A stretch of 64,000 nucleotides of DNA from Aphelocoma coerulescens. Its lineage: Eukaryota; Chordata; Aves; Passeriformes; Corvidae. Both the position numbers and the translations under genes were made by a program. Below, in pieces: positions 33,038-45,790 of this stretch. The stretch covers positions 55,891,109-55,955,108 of the forward strand of contig NW_027184085.1 in assembly GCF_041296385.1 (NCBI RefSeq). The letters run 5' to 3'. How positions within the stretch are numbered: position 1 is the stretch's first letter; each line of letters begins with the position of its first letter. Under the pieces are notes generated by a model, which saw only the letters and a program-made list of their open reading frames with translations, did no database searches and had not been told where the DNA came from.

Positions 33038-35536
33038 CAAAAAGCTGGTATGGAAGTGCATACAGTGCTCATTGGTATTAGCAAGAAATGGTACTCATGG
33101 AGTACTTGAAATTATATGTAGAAGTAAGTAAATCTTAAATTCTGGAAACACAGAGCAAACTCTTAACTAGAATTATTTATGGGGGGAAAAGGGTTTGTGT
33201 GATTTTCTTGTTTGGCTTTTCCATGTTCAAAATAACTCCTCACCCCTTGGTTAAAAAGGACCCAAACTTACTTTTAGATTCTTTAGGACCAAAAGTATCT
33301 GAACAACATTTTATAAACAACACTTTCTCAAAGGAGATGGATAGAAGAGGGGTCAGAAATATCAATTTTGCCATAAAACATGCTGAAGTGTTCTACTTTA
33401 CCTTCTTTTCACTTACATCTTTTTCTGAACTCATGACTTCTGAAGGCTTCTGTAGTGTTTGACTTTATTTACTAATATTGAGACTAAATTTTCCTGCCCA
33501 ATTTCTCTAAGTGAGTAGTTCTGCCTCTTGCATACAGATAGTCACAAAGTCCACAGTCAGGATTCTGCATAGCTAGACTGCTGATTGCCCGTATTTGCAT
33601 CCTATTTAACATTTTGTGCTTTTTTTCTTATAAGAACAAGCTTTGTGGTCTTGAGAAACAGTACTGCAGAAATTGAAACAAAGATTGAATGTGCTTTAGC
33701 TCTGTTTCATCATAAGTGATAAATTTCATGATTTAGTTGTATAGATACATGATCAAGTACCTTTTTAGTGGACATTGAGTGTCTTGACATGGTTTCTTTG
33801 ACCTCCACACAGCTAGAGTGTTGAGGCTGGAAGAAACTTTGCTTCAAATTTTCCAAATCTTACTACTAGTATATTCTCTCCCTCTGTTAAATTCCATCCT
33901 CATTCTTGTAGGTTTCCTTCTTCCAGCAGCTTTTCAGCCTGTAAGAGGTTGCAGTCCTTTTGCAACTGAAGAAGAGAATATCTAGTATCCTCTTGACTTT
34001 TTCCTGAGGAATGTAGTTCTTCAGATATTTCAGTGTTAAAAGTAAAGTCTCATCCACTGTATCTTTCATTGTTGTTGTTATGGTAACAACTGGATGTGCT
34101 AGTGTGTGCTAGGAAAGACTTGGAGGTGTTTTGATTTCCTATTATGTTTGATTTTATTGTATGAAGCCTTTGTGTGCAGAAAGGCAGAAGGGTGTCAGCG
34201 CACTTCTTTCAGCAAGAACACCATTGGCAAGAAGGAACTATTAATTTTGGTAATGTTACTTATTGAATGGACTTCATTGTAATAAATACAAAACTCTTCC
34301 CTCATCTGCCAGTCAATCAAAATGCAGGCAATTGTGTGCTGTTGGCAAATTGGCCTTTCAGCTTATCCCAAACCATGGAAATTAAATCCAAAGTGTGCAG
34401 ATGGTGATATGTAATCTCCAAGGCCTGTTATGAAGCTAGATAAAACTGCTAGCTGAACATGCCTGTGTTTACTTATCCTCAGAGGAGCTTCAGCTGGTAT
34501 ATGAAATTCATGATGCCTTGCTTTTGTTCCAGGGTTCAGAATACCTAGTCTTTAAAAGGTTAAAGAGTATGTTGGTGAAATGTGTAAGGAGTGCAGTGAA
34601 GAAGGCAAAGCCACCCTGGCCTGTGTTGCTTATATTGAGGGTACACAGCAAAGGCTGCACTGAGTCCTGTGTTGCTTTTTGATTTTGGGCTATGTAGTAT
34701 CAAAAATGTATGCCTGCCCTGTGAGGCTTCGGCTTTTATTCTTAATATCTCATTTAGTCTCTGTAGAGTTGCTTTGGTTCTTTGGATAAAAAAATGTGCT
34801 CTTGCTGTACTAAAAAGAGCAATAGTCTCTTCAATTTCAAATACAGAGTTAGAAACGCCATTCTAAACTGAGCTAATGGCTGGCTACACCTGTGAAATGT
34901 TTCTGTATCTGAAAATACAGCTAATACTGACAAAGAAAAGGTAAATAATTTTAAAGAAGGTTTTTTAATAGTCTATTCAAATGTATGGTTTATGTAATCA
35001 AAATACATTCTTTTTTCAATCAAATAGTTCTCTACCTTGGATGATCAGGAATGGGCTTTCATTTTAATTTGAAATTAGGGTGCAAACAGAGGCTTGCTAG
35101 CAAAGTACTGTTCTCATTCTTGAATATTTCTAGGAAATTATTTCAATAAAATAAAAGAAGGCAGAAGGAGACCACATTATAGGTGCACATCCTAAATCAC
35201 AGGAACAATCTGTAAACTTCCAGGTTGACCTAATCAGATGCCTAAATGCTGTAACTTTGAGTATGTAATTTTAGGTAAGTTCACAGAGTGGAGGCCTGTC
35301 CTTGTAAACATGCAGAGGAAACAACTGTTGCAAAAAGATGCTGAGATACTAAAAGTCTGTTAGGCCCCATGTCTTGGTGTACTGTTGGAAAAATGTGGGG
35401 GAAAGAGGTTGGGCCACTTTGTGCACCAGTTAAAGGGCTATACTTGTGCCACATCAGAACTGCAACTTCCAGACACTCCACCTTGTACCTCAGGTGATGC
35501 AGGATCAAAAGAAGGCTGACATCTGCATAGGGGTAC
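33038..35536. other. Unannotated AT-rich sequence
   Basis: About 2.5 kb; no repeat, exon or RNA gene that I can support. Confidence 0.5.
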
Positions 35537-35686
35537 TGAGAGATTAGCTCATTTGGTCAGAACATGGTGCTAATAACACCAAGGTTTGTGGGTTCAATCC
35601 CTGTATGGGCCATTTACCTATGAGCTGGACTTGGTGATCCTTGTGGGGTCCCTTTCAACTTAGACTATTCTGTGAATCTGTATGTG
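35537..35686 (+). mobile_element. tRNA-Ile-derived SINE with CR1-like tail (TguSINE1-like)
   Basis: The head resembles tRNA-Ile: an A-box-like TTAGCTCATTTGG (from 35544), an anticodon region GTGCTAATAACACC (anticodon AAT), a B-box GGTTCAATCC (35591-35600), and an end like GTATGGGCCA. After it comes a CR1-like 3' tail (GATCCTTGTGGGGTCCCTTT, then ATTCTGTG and AATCTGTA octamers). That head-plus-tail build is that of TguSINE1 of songbirds, which borrows CR1 enzymes to move. The tRNA part is mutated (A-box change, poor acceptor stem), so this is not a tRNA gene. Confidence 0.88.
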
Positions 35687-37518
35687 AGACAGGAGGGTCC
35701 ATGCTAGTTCTTGGGGAATCCACAAATGTGTGTGTATGTATGAATCTAGGAAGGGGTGAGTGTGTGTCTGTGTATGCCTGTTTGGAAAGGTAAAGTCATC
35801 AGCTTCACTAGAGCACTCCTCTGACCAAAGGAGATGGATTCTGTTGGTACTTTGGTCATCAGTGCATGTGGGGATGCTCTTCTTCCTTGAGGGATGCTAG
35901 ACCAGAATTACAAGCTGCTTTCTTGTCCTGTCCTGGAGGGACAGGAGAAGCTGAGTCTTTCGGCTGAAGGTATTCATCTTGAGCAGAAGCAGATTATGCT
36001 TTTCTTGGAGATGGCTCCCATTCAAACTGTCTTGTCAGGGTTAGAGCAGAATGATTACTAGCCATAGGCATTTCCCTGGGCAGCTGGGCTTGGTCCTGCC
36101 AGACAGCAGATGCCAAGGAACTGGCACTGGCTGGCTGCAAGGTCCAAGGGGAAGTTCTCAAATGTCACCGTGATACTCCACGGTGGTCACATTGCAGCCT
36201 GGAGCCTGTGCCCTGGCATGCTGCAGCAGCAGGAGGGGAAGATGACGAATAGCAGTTCTCACTTTTCATTTCCAGAGCTGCAGGTGTTTGGACTCAGGAG
36301 TCAGGCAGTAAATCCAACTGTTGTGAAATGCTGTAGGCAATGGCAGGGCAGCGCAGAGTCTGTAGGAGATGTTGGCCAGGGACAAAGAGAGAAGACTGCA
36401 GCATTAGGCCTCAAGGGGCCCAGTGTGCAGGTTAGCCATCTGGGCACCTTTCCGCCATGCAGAAGTGTCCTCGTAATTTTTGCCGAAGTGGTGGCTTTGG
36501 AGCTTCTGCTTGAGAGCCTCTTGAGTCAGAGTGGTGATGGACAGGTCTGGGCCTTCAGCCAGTGCCCCACACCGCTGGGGTTGTGGGGTGGCTCCTAGCC
36601 TGGACATTGGAATTTATGCCGCACGTGCAAGTCAGGCTAGGAGGGGCATCTGGTATTTGGGCATGCGGTGGCCCTGGCATAGCCAGAGCAGGGGTTGCTG
36701 CCAGAATGGACAACCATGGGACACAATGTGTGCCCAAGGGGAGGCAAGACAGCCCCAGAGGCTTGCAGAGCTGCTGTGCCTGGCTGCAGGCGTAGAAAGG
36801 TGGGAAGACCCAGCTATCATGTGCAATGTGTCCCGTTCCTTCTACTTGAGCCTTACAAGAGTTCTGTGATTTCAGAAGCATTTCTTTTGTACTGGGATGC
36901 TCCCAGATTTCAGCAGGCTCCCCATGTCTGCTCTGTACGAGCAACTGGAATTAAACCACTAAGTGCATTTTGCAAACAATACAAATGAGAGGCCTGCAAT
37001 GTCTGCCTCCAATTTCTTTGCATGGGATTCTTTGCTTTCATTTTATATTTAGAATTCAGGAAGCAAGTCAACAAAATCTGTTATGTCTTATAAACATTTT
37101 AAATTAACCACTCCCTACAGGAGAACTCAATTTGTGAATGTTTTCATTTTGGACCATTCACACATGCAGAAACATACACACACCTGTACTCACTTTGCCA
37201 CAATCGTGAAGTTTTTTCTGACAGTCTGTGTTTTTTTCTGACAGCTGCTACTTCATGAGCAAGTCCTAATGCTGTGTTGAAACTTATTACTTCAAACCAT
37301 AATTTAATTTTAATAACCATATTAAGCCTCAGTAGCTCTGAACTGATCTGCCAATGATGTGCATCTGTATTATATTATTTCATTATTTTCTGTGCAGCGT
37401 CTGTTTTACTACATAGTATTTTCAAACACTTTTCCCAAATTAGCACTGTAACAACAGACTCTTGATTCAATAAAGTGACTGTAAAACTTTATTTTTGTGC
37501 TAGTTTTTTGGAATGGAG
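35687..37518. other. Unannotated sequence with a GC-richer block
   Basis: A GC-richer block lies at about 36100-36860. It carries open frames on both strands (for example 36110-36598 plus, 162 codons) but no domain, splice bounds or family that I recognise. TG-rich runs lie near 35727-35790. Confidence 0.5.
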
Positions 37519-37957
37519 TGCCGGTTTGGCCAAATTTAGAAATATATCCTCTGAGAGAAGGCAGGTTACAAACCATCCCTCCCCCACCAGGTTCGGGAAA
37601 AAATAAATTTTCCTCGAAGGAAAATGAAAGAGATAAAAACTATTTATTTAACAAACACATGGGAAAAGGAAAATAATGCTAAATAATAAAACCTCCCGCT
37701 GTGGAGGAAAAACCTGGGAAAGTGTTCGAGTCCTCCCTTTGGTCTCCTCAGAGCTGGGGCTTGGCCCAGAGCCAGGCCCTCTGTGCTCAGTGGAAAGAAA
37801 CTGAAGATGAAAAGTTGGGTTCCAAAACAGGAGAGCTACAGTTTGTTGCAAAAATATGAAGGAGTCATTCTCTTGCATTTATGAAGCACCTGTTGAATTA
37901 ATCTTGGGCATGACCTTCAAGTGCTTTTAAAACTGCAGGTGCCCCAAACCTGAGACA
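37519..37957 (-). mobile_element. Avian ERV LTR, minus strand
   Basis: The text GCCGGTTTGGCCAAATTTAG, GGTTCGGGAAAAAATAAA, TCCTCGAAGGAAAATGAAAG, then CTATTTATTTAACAAACACA corresponds to a bird LTR family that I recognise. The minus strand has AATAAA at about 37643-37648. The right end is unclear; CA at 37956-37957 is a guess and I see no target duplication. No coding region. Confidence 0.65.
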
Positions 37958-40839
37958 GAAAAAGGCCTGTAAGTGTCCAGCATGTGTGGTATTGGGTAGC
38001 ACAATACTTGATTAGCAGGTACTGAAAAATGAAAGACACTAAATAGCTGTAGCTCTGCTGTCTTGCTTTCTGGGGAGGCAGTGCTCTGCTCAGGAGAGGT
38101 TTGTGTCTCTTCTTGTTTCCAGGCCGATTCCTTGACTGCTGCTGCAGTAGTGCTGCAGATCATAGGCATCTGAGGAATGGGTGGTGTGAAAGCTTGCTTT
38201 CTGTACCTTAGAAGTATCTGAAATCAAAACTGCATAAGCCATCTTATTTCTGAATAACTACTGCCTACTGAACATGGTAGTGTGCTAAGACATACAATAA
38301 TAATAATAATAATAAAAAAAAAGAGGTTAGAAAAATTAACTCATGTTTCACCCTGCGAATATAAGTAGTAAATGATATTGCAGGTTTCCAGGAAGAACTA
38401 CACTACTGCACTACATGCTGTAGTGACATGGTATAGGGGCTTCCTACCCCCCCTACATGGTAGGGGCTTCCTACCCTGTAATGGCTTTCAGTTACAAGAA
38501 AGGACCTGTTCTGTAGAGTCAACTCTGTATGTAAACAAAGGAACTTGAAGAATTTGGTGTTCTTTGAAAAAATTAAACTTGGAGGACATGATTTTACTGA
38601 TCAGAGGGAGCTTCAGCACAACTTCAGGAGCTGATTTCACTTGCAAGATGTATTCAATAAAATAAAAGATATTGAATGAAAACTCTGAAAAGCCATGTAT
38701 GCTTCACAAAACAGCTAAAACACAAAACTTGGCAGATAGTGGGTTTGGTCCATTTCTGAAGGTAGATAGTGCCTGAAACAGTAGAGATGACTTGAGAATT
38801 TGGAGTACTGCAGTGAAAGAAACTGTAATGTATGAACATGTGGAGATCCAAGCTGTTGTCCAGAAGAAAAATGTGTTGGCCCTTACAATTAGTAGAAGGA
38901 GAGGCACACCTTTACTTATAGGATGAAAAAAGCTTACATCAGTACTTACATTTGCAAACTTTAGCAGAGTTTGCCTAGTATGGACAAAGATCAGGAACTA
39001 CAATACAACTGTCATAAGGTTACTCTTTAAGTGTAACAGGAATTCCTCAGGCCTAGTGTAGTGTGTAATGTACTGACTTGTCAACTTTTTTGTTGTTTGT
39101 TTGGGGTTTTAGTTGGTTGGTTTTTGTTTTAATATCAGCTGTGCATTGTCTAGTGTCCTGACAGAACAGTAGTTTTACAATACTGTGGGAATCCAGTGAC
39201 ACAAAAGAAAAGTTTATTTGTTTCCTGAGAACAATTTTATGCCCTGTGAGGCACACAGGACTTAACTCTTATGGGCAAATAGGGAATCGGGACAGATGTT
39301 ACATGAAAAAACCCTGGGCAAGACAACACCTGTTACTAGACAAATATGTAAAAGTGCCTGACAACTTTCAGAAAACACTTGTAAGAGAGAGCTTGAGAAC
39401 ATCTGCCTGTGGTAAAGAAGAACTCAGCCAGGGCAGTAACAGAAATAAAAGTACAAAAGCTACAAGCTAGGTGGCTTCAGTTAAAAAAACCCAAACAACA
39501 AACCAAACCCCCAAAAAACCAGCAGGAAATGCAAGTAACTGAGTGGATTTTCCAAGAGAGAATATTGCAAGAGTGTGCGAGAAGGCCATGGTCTCCTCAT
39601 TATGTGTGGAAAAAAACTTGTCCAGTTTCCATTTCCTATAAAGGAGAAATAATTGTGAGAAGAGAGCTTAATCATGAATATTTGTTTAACTTAGGAAACT
39701 TCTTTGAACTTCCAGGATAGACTGTAAGGGTAGAGGAGAAAGAACAGAAACACTCACACAACACATTCTGTTGTGAAACATTTTTTCCAAAGCAGGTTGT
39801 TTTGTTTAAAAAACAAGTAAATCCTTGCAAGGTGCAACTTGATTTGACTTGAGCATAAGAATAGAATCCGTAAGATCTGGAGTCCCTTGCAATCATGCCA
39901 TATTGAAATATTTCCCTCTGGCATCATTAATACTGTTCACTGTGATAATGCCCTCAATTGTTTGAGTATTATTGATGAATTTAGTCAGTTTGAATATATG
40001 CATTTGAAATATGCAGTTTGGGGCTGGGAGACAAATGCAGGGGAACTGTTCATTTCATAGTTTCTGACATGCAACATAGAGGCTTATGCTATAAAGTAGC
40101 ATAAGGGGGTGGGTGGATTATTCCCAAGCACTCTTAAAAGAAGATTTGGAAATACTACAGTTTCCTGCAAGACATAGCACATCTTCATGTGTAAGTAAAC
40201 GGACAGTCTCTCAGAGGGTGCTCTTCCTACTGTATTTTGAACAGTCAGTATGCTTGCACAGTATACTGAACAGTAATGGTGTTAACAAGAAAATAATAAT
40301 AAACATTTGGAATATGAGATCAAACCTTTCAATGGTTTGTGGAGATTGAATGATATGTAGACAGGAGTATTTGATGACTGATGTAGAGAAGAGAGGTCTT
40401 AAAAATAAGACAGATGAAATGTGTCCTTGAGAATTTAATTTCCATTGCACAAAGTCTTACTGCAAGGTCACTGAAGCCAAACTCCTGCAAATAAACCAAA
40501 CAGAGCAACCCAAAAAGCAGAGCTCCAAGCCAAACCCCTCATTAATTATTATAGGATGTCACTTCTAACCCTGAGCATGCCAGTTCACACATACGTTGAG
40601 ATTTCACACCTAACTTTAGTAAATGGAAATTCTGTCCTGAAAACTTGAAAAATCACATTTTATTGACTTGAAAAAGTTTGTCATCATAATGTTAACTTTG
40701 GCTGCCATGCTTTCATTTATCATCAGTAAAAGCAAAGGAATCACAATGGTCCTTTACCTTGTGGAGTATTTAGAGGAGCACACTAAAACAGTATGATGGG
40801 TGACAAACACTTGACTTTCACACAGAAGTTAGTAGGTCA
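37958..40839. other. Unannotated AT-rich sequence
   Basis: About 2.9 kb. It holds an (AAT)n tract of about six units (38299-38316) and a small duplicated hairpin near 38430-38480. No gene is seen. Confidence 0.5.
38299..38325 (+). repeat. (AAT)n microsatellite with A run
   Basis: About six AAT units are followed by a run of about ten A. Confidence 0.9.
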
Positions 40840-40967
40840 CAGCATCGGAGAATATTCTCTTGGAAGGGACCTATGAGCATCATCAAGTCCCACTCTTGGC
40901 TCATATAGGGACTGAACCCACAACCTTTGTGTTTTTAGCACCAGAGTCTAACAAGCTGAGCTGATGT
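40840..40967 (-). mobile_element. tRNA-Ile-derived SINE with CR1-like tail (TguSINE1-like), minus strand
   Basis: The minus strand reads a tRNA-Ile-like head: AGCTCAGCTTG A-box remnant, anticodon-arm region, and TGGGTTCAGTCCC B-box. The complement of the CR1-like tail follows on the left (CTTGGAAGGGACCTATGAGC, then a degraded octamer near 40842). It is the same family as 35537-35686 in the opposite orientation. It is more mutated and not a tRNA gene. Confidence 0.82.
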
Positions 40968-43334
40968 CAGGGTCAATATTCAGAATAAAGTGTGAGGAAT
41001 ATACTAAAATGTGAGTCTGCACTGAGTAAGAGCAACATGATAGTGCTGAGTACCTTCTATTCAATAAGCAGCAGCATCCTGAGCCACTCCAGTGCTTGTC
41101 TTGTATAAAGAAATTTGATTGTGTAATTGGTATACTGCAGTGCACAAGGTGGAAAAAACTTGTCCACATGAGCATCTTTGCTTCTATCACAACTGATATA
41201 AACAAAAACTGAACTGGAAGAATATTTTCTTTTTCCAGATCTCAAATCCTTGCTGGTGAAGTCTTAGATAAGGGGATCCAGCTCTTTCTTCTGTTGTGGG
41301 TATTTTTGCTTAAAGGTGCTATAAGAGGCTGTTCTAGAAGCCAGAGGAACACCTTGAAGACTGCAGCAGTGTTGTCTGGGATAGGAAAAGTGTGTGTACT
41401 CAGTGTGCCACAAGGAAGATAACCCAAATTCTGAGTGCAAATTAGAAACCAATTATTCTTGCTTGCCAGAGATAGGAGAGATAATGAAATAGGGAGGAGG
41501 TGGTGATATTTCTCTCTGCCTAACCTGCCTGTAAGAATGTCATATTAGCCCATAGTCTTCAAAATGTATGCATAAGTTATAGAAAAGTTTCTAGACACTA
41601 TGTCTTGCTGTGTTATTTCTCTAAATGCAGAAAGGCAGCAGTAAAGGTGCTGAAGAAAGGGGACGTGGTGATCCCAAGGAGGAAATCTGGGTTTCTAATA
41701 CGGATTGCTGTTGCCTCTGGAGCACTCCAGGTGCTATGTCACATATTAGGACTATTAGGTACACTGATGCTACAGCTGGTTTTGAGCATATTTTCTTCAC
41801 ATGTTTTGATTCATTCTGAGATTACAATTCAGTAAATGAAAACCATATATAAGCAGATTAATGCTGACATCTACTCACCAATTTCTTCTGCACTCTAGAA
41901 AAATCAAAGTATTTTGCAAGACAGTGAGTACCTTAAAACATTCTTAAGGACGAAGGAAACAGACGCCATGCAATTCAGTTTTCTTTAACATACTGCTAAC
42001 CCCTACTGGTAACAAAAATTTAGTTTTACTGTTGCCTGTGGCTCAGAAGCTGTTATATTAGGTTGTTTGTGGTGTCATTTTTCACATGCTTTATCACTTT
42101 GAAATCATAGCCTGAAATGCAGTGAGGGATTTTACTGTAACTTAAAATAACTTCACATGAAATTTTTGAAAACCTATGACAGTGGAGAAGTCCAAGGGAA
42201 AAATTCTGATATATAGTTAATTCAAAATGGAGTTATGATTCCTTAAAAACCACCAAAGCTGTAATGTCCAACCAACCTTCTCTTAAAATCTGTATGAAAG
42301 AAAATAGTCTTAAAGCAAGAGTGAGTAATGTTAACCACATTATCTACATAAATCCATAAGAACTCAATGGATTTCTTTTCTGAAAATTGTATTGCTTTCA
42401 GTCAAAAGAAAGGAATATAAACACTGAATTCCAGCTTGATTCTGACCACTGTTACAAGAATTTGAGCCTAGAGCTCAGCTTTCTTGCAAGAAAACAGTTT
42501 CCCCTGTGTTGTTTCTGCTCTTATAGTTGTTCAGCCAGCTTCATACTTCCTCGGTTGGAGAGCAAAATGTTTTGGGTATACATCACTTTTTAAAAAAAAA
42601 TATTTGGTCTGCTTGACTTAGACAAAGAGAATAGTGAAGCTGGAATTTCCCCCAGATCACAGTGTAATCACGCCACCTACTGCTGCACTTCTGGTACCAC
42701 ATTTGAGTAGCCTGCCTAAGTGAGAAATACCACCATGGGCAATACATAGAGATAATTTTAGCAGAGATAAAGGCTTGGCGTGAGAAAACATTATTGTACT
42801 TGAAGTGATGTGCAACTTTAGGTGAGACACGGAACATTGATCAGGTGTCTTCTGTTCCTTTAATCCCATCTTCCAGTGGCAAACTCACAAATACTAACAT
42901 GGAACTAGATCATGTTTTTCTTCTTTTTCATGATTCAGTTCCTGAAAGCAAGGGTAATGTCTGATTTTCAAAGAATATGTGCCATAAATTGGCAATCTTC
43001 TGAGATTAAACGTTAGGAAAACACAGTCTAGATGTAGAAGGCACTCTGAATCAGAAAGGAAAAGAGCGGAGCCTGTGGTATGAGACATCTTTACTGTTGT
43101 GGTGCTTTTGACCCTGACTGGATACGATTCCCACCAAGCAGCTCTATCACTTCCCTCCTCAGCTGAACAAGGCAGAGAAAAAGTAATAAAAGGCTTGTGG
43201 GTCAAGGTAATAACAGGGAGATATCACTCAGCAATTACAGTCACAGGCAAAAGCAACTTGACTTGAGGAAATGAATATAAATTCTTGCCAAGCAAATCAG
43301 TAGAGTAATGAGAAATAAAAACTAAATTGTAAAT
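40968..43334. other. Unannotated AT-rich sequence
   Basis: About 2.4 kb; nothing recognised. Confidence 0.5.
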
Positions 43335-43610
43335 CACCTACTCCACAATCCTCTCTTTTTCCTGGGCTTAATTTTAAGCTCAATTCTGTCTACCTCTTCC
43401 CATCCAGTGATGCAGAAGGACAGGAAATAGAGACTGCAGTTCATCACAGTTGTCTCTGCTGCTCCTTCCTCTGGTGGGGGAGGACTCCTCACACTTTTCT
43501 GAGGCAGTGGAAGTGGCTCCAGCTGCTCTGTCTCCTGAGGAGAACTCAGACAAGCAGCTGTGGCAGTCACCAACCCAAGTTTAGCATCAGTCACAGTGAG
43601 AACCATGATT
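43335..43610. mobile_element. Avian interspersed repeat, probable ERV internal fragment
   Basis: TCAATTCTGTCTACCTCTTC, then GTTCATCACAGTTGTCTCTG, then CTGCTCCTTCCTCTGG and GGGGGAGGACTCCTCACACT. I recognise this as a bird repeat module often linked to the GC-rich module seen at 44127. A 90-codon minus-strand frame covers it but shows no viral domain. Family and orientation are uncertain. Confidence 0.5.
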
Positions 43611-43630
43611 CCCTTGTTCTGTCTTTTGCA

Positions 43631-44126
43631 TGTTTTCTCCCAGTTGGTTAATGTTTTCCCCTCCCTGTTTTATCTATGAAGTTATGTATATTCATTTCCC
43701 TTCTTTAATAGGTATCCATTCTAGAAAGTTCTTCGTTCCTCGACACCCCATTGGATCCTTCCCTGAGTCCCTCCTATGTGTTGTTCCCATTGGTTCCCTT
43801 CCTGTCAATCCCACCTGCTTGTCTCTATCCCACTGGCTGAGATCCCTTTCCCCACCTATTCTGTACCCAGTATAAGATCCCTGGACCCTCACACCAATTT
43901 GATTCTTTGTCCCTGTCTTTTTGCCGCGTTAAACCTGCGTGGAACACGTATGGAGAGTCCCCTTTCCTTACTTCTTTGCCTCTGGTACTGTGTGTTTACT
44001 CCACCAGCTTAGAGGGAAGCTCCCTTGGGTGAGGAGCTCAGCTCTGTCTGCCTGCTTTACTTGTGGGTATGTGACTGCCGTAGCGTGGACGGGACTGTGG
44101 CTAGACCTCTGGGCCCCTTTTAAGCT
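43631..44126 (+). mobile_element. Probable avian ERV LTR, plus strand
   Basis: It begins TGTTTTCTCCCAGTTGGTTA. A TATA-like GTATAAGATCC lies at 43870, followed 50-60 bases later by GCCGCGTTAAACCTGCGTGG, whose ATTAAA-like GTTAAA could be the R-region signal. This arrangement (repeated CCCATTGG-type boxes at 43748 and 43788, TATA, then R) is that of an LTR promoter on the plus strand. The downstream U5 end is not clear, and the text runs into another repeat module. Confidence 0.6.
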
Positions 44127-44870
44127 AGCATGAAGATCTCCATCGCTTTTCCCCTTCTATGGTGTGGGGTCCCTCCTTCAGGAGAACCTGTGAACCTCCA
44201 TGATTTTTTCCAATGTGCGTCCCACAGGCTGCAGTTCTTCATGAACTACTCCAGTGTGGGTCTGTTTCCACATGGTGTAGTCCTTCAGGAGCAGACTGCT
44301 GCTCTGGCTCACACATCCTGCCAGCACACCTGCTCCAGCATAGGCTCCTCTCTCCATGGGACCACAGGTCCTGCCAGGACCCTGCTCCAATGCAAGTTTC
44401 CTGGGGGGTCACAGCTTTAGCCATCTGCCTGCTCTGACTTGGACTCTTCCAGGGGCTGCAGGTGGATCTCTGCCCCACCATGAACATGCATGGGCTGCAG
44501 GGGCACAGTGTGACTCACCACCGTCTGCACCACGGGCTGCAGGGGAATCTGCTCTGGTACCTGGACACCTCCTGCCACTCCTGCAGGTCCTGACCTCGGT
44601 GACTGTCAGGTTGTTTCTTGCACATGTTCTCAATCGTCTTTGCCAGCTGCTATTGAGGAGCAGTTTTTACCTCTTTTTCACTACATTATTACAGTGATGC
44701 TGCCATTCCAGCTGTTGGACTTGGCCTTGGCCTTTGCCTGTGGTGGTTTGTCTTATAGCAAGCTGGCACTTGTTCTGTTGGATGTGTGTGGAGCTCCTAG
44801 CAGATTCTTAAGAAAACCACCCTTGTAGAGTCCTGCTACCAAAACCTTGCCACGCCAACAAAACACAAAT
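44127..44870. repeat. GC-rich avian interspersed repeat with internal degenerate tandem units
   Basis: The stretch contains recurring words such as CACAGGCTGCAG, CCACGGGCTGCAGGGGAAT and CTGCTCCAG at roughly 50-100-base spacing, and ends with AGAGTCCTGCTACCAAAACC and TTGCCACGCCAACAAAACAC. I recognise it as an abundant bird repeat associated with LTR elements. Open frames on both strands are by-products of its GC content. It probably belongs with the LTR at 43631-44126 as one composite element. Confidence 0.6.
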
Positions 44871-45179
44871 GTAATTAAAATAATTCACATAACACTTTCT
44901 ATAGGACAGCTACTCACCTCTACCCTCAACTCCAACTCTTTTTACTTGAATATTTTGTTTTGGATTTAATTAGAGGATCCTTGTGATCCACTGCTTCTAC
45001 CTGTCTGTCATAGAGAAGTGCCCAGTCTGCTGTCGAACTGAAATGGTTCTAGGCACTATCTTGCATTTCTAAAAGTCTTGGATGTTAAGACTTTTGTTGG
45101 CATGTAAAGTAGAGCTTTAAACCTTTAGGATCACTATTTTCTGTTGACAATGGCATCAGTTTATTCTGATGTACGTTTG
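44871..45179. other. Unannotated sequence
   Basis: AT-rich, nothing recognised. Confidence 0.5.
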
Positions 45180-45790
45180 GGTGTTTTTTGGCCACTTTCT
45201 TCTTCAACCTTCTAAACTGAGTAACTTGAATTTCAAGCCTTTGATTATTCTTACTGCCTTTTCCAGCTGGTTCATGTCTTTCTTGAATGAGTGCCCAGAA
45301 CGGGGCATTACTCTCTTGCTGAGGGCAACTCAGTCACTTAAATGAGTGAAGAAGTTCACATGGTTGATAAAACCTATTCCAATTATGCATTTCCCCTTGG
45401 ATCACAAAATACACTGGATAACTCCTAGACCTCTTTCTGCAGAGCAGATGTGCACAGAGCAATGTGTTTTCCTGTCTGTGATTGTACTACCTCTAAATGT
45501 AGAGCTTTGCGTTTGCTGTTATTGAGCAGTGCCTAACCTCTGTTGCAGTGAGTAAGAATTCAGTTAATTATGATTTGGAATTCTAACTCTGATCCTTATT
45601 GAAACTACCTGTAATAAATATGGTAACCATACTGGTTTCTTTCATCCAGGTTGGTAAAGAAATACTGAATAGTTTTGAGCTTGACTCTTGTAAAACCTCG
45701 CTCCGTACCCTGATCCAGCTCATCATTAATCTGCTGATAATACTTCTGCTGTTTAGCTTGTCCTACTTGTTGCTTTCTCTTAACTTGCTT
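45180..45790 (-). mobile_element. Very old CR1/L3-type LINE fragment
   Basis: Decayed but readable complement of CR1 ORF2: GAGTGCCCAGAACGGGGCAT, GTAGAGCTTTGCGTTTGCTG, ATGGTAACCATACTGGTTTC and TTCATCCAGGTTGGTAAAGA follow in the right order. No open frame survives. The divergence implies an insertion older than the other copies here. Confidence 0.6.

Noticed and set aside
35537..35610. A tRNA-Ile gene
   Set aside because: The acceptor stem and A box are mutated and it continues into a CR1-like tail, so it is the head of a SINE.
36110..36598. 162-codon frame as a gene
   Set aside because: No domain, no splice bounds, and overlapping open frames on the other strand due to GC content.
43334..43606. 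90-codon minus-strand frame as a retroviral or host protein
   Set aside because: The nucleotide text matches an avian interspersed repeat and no viral domain is visible.
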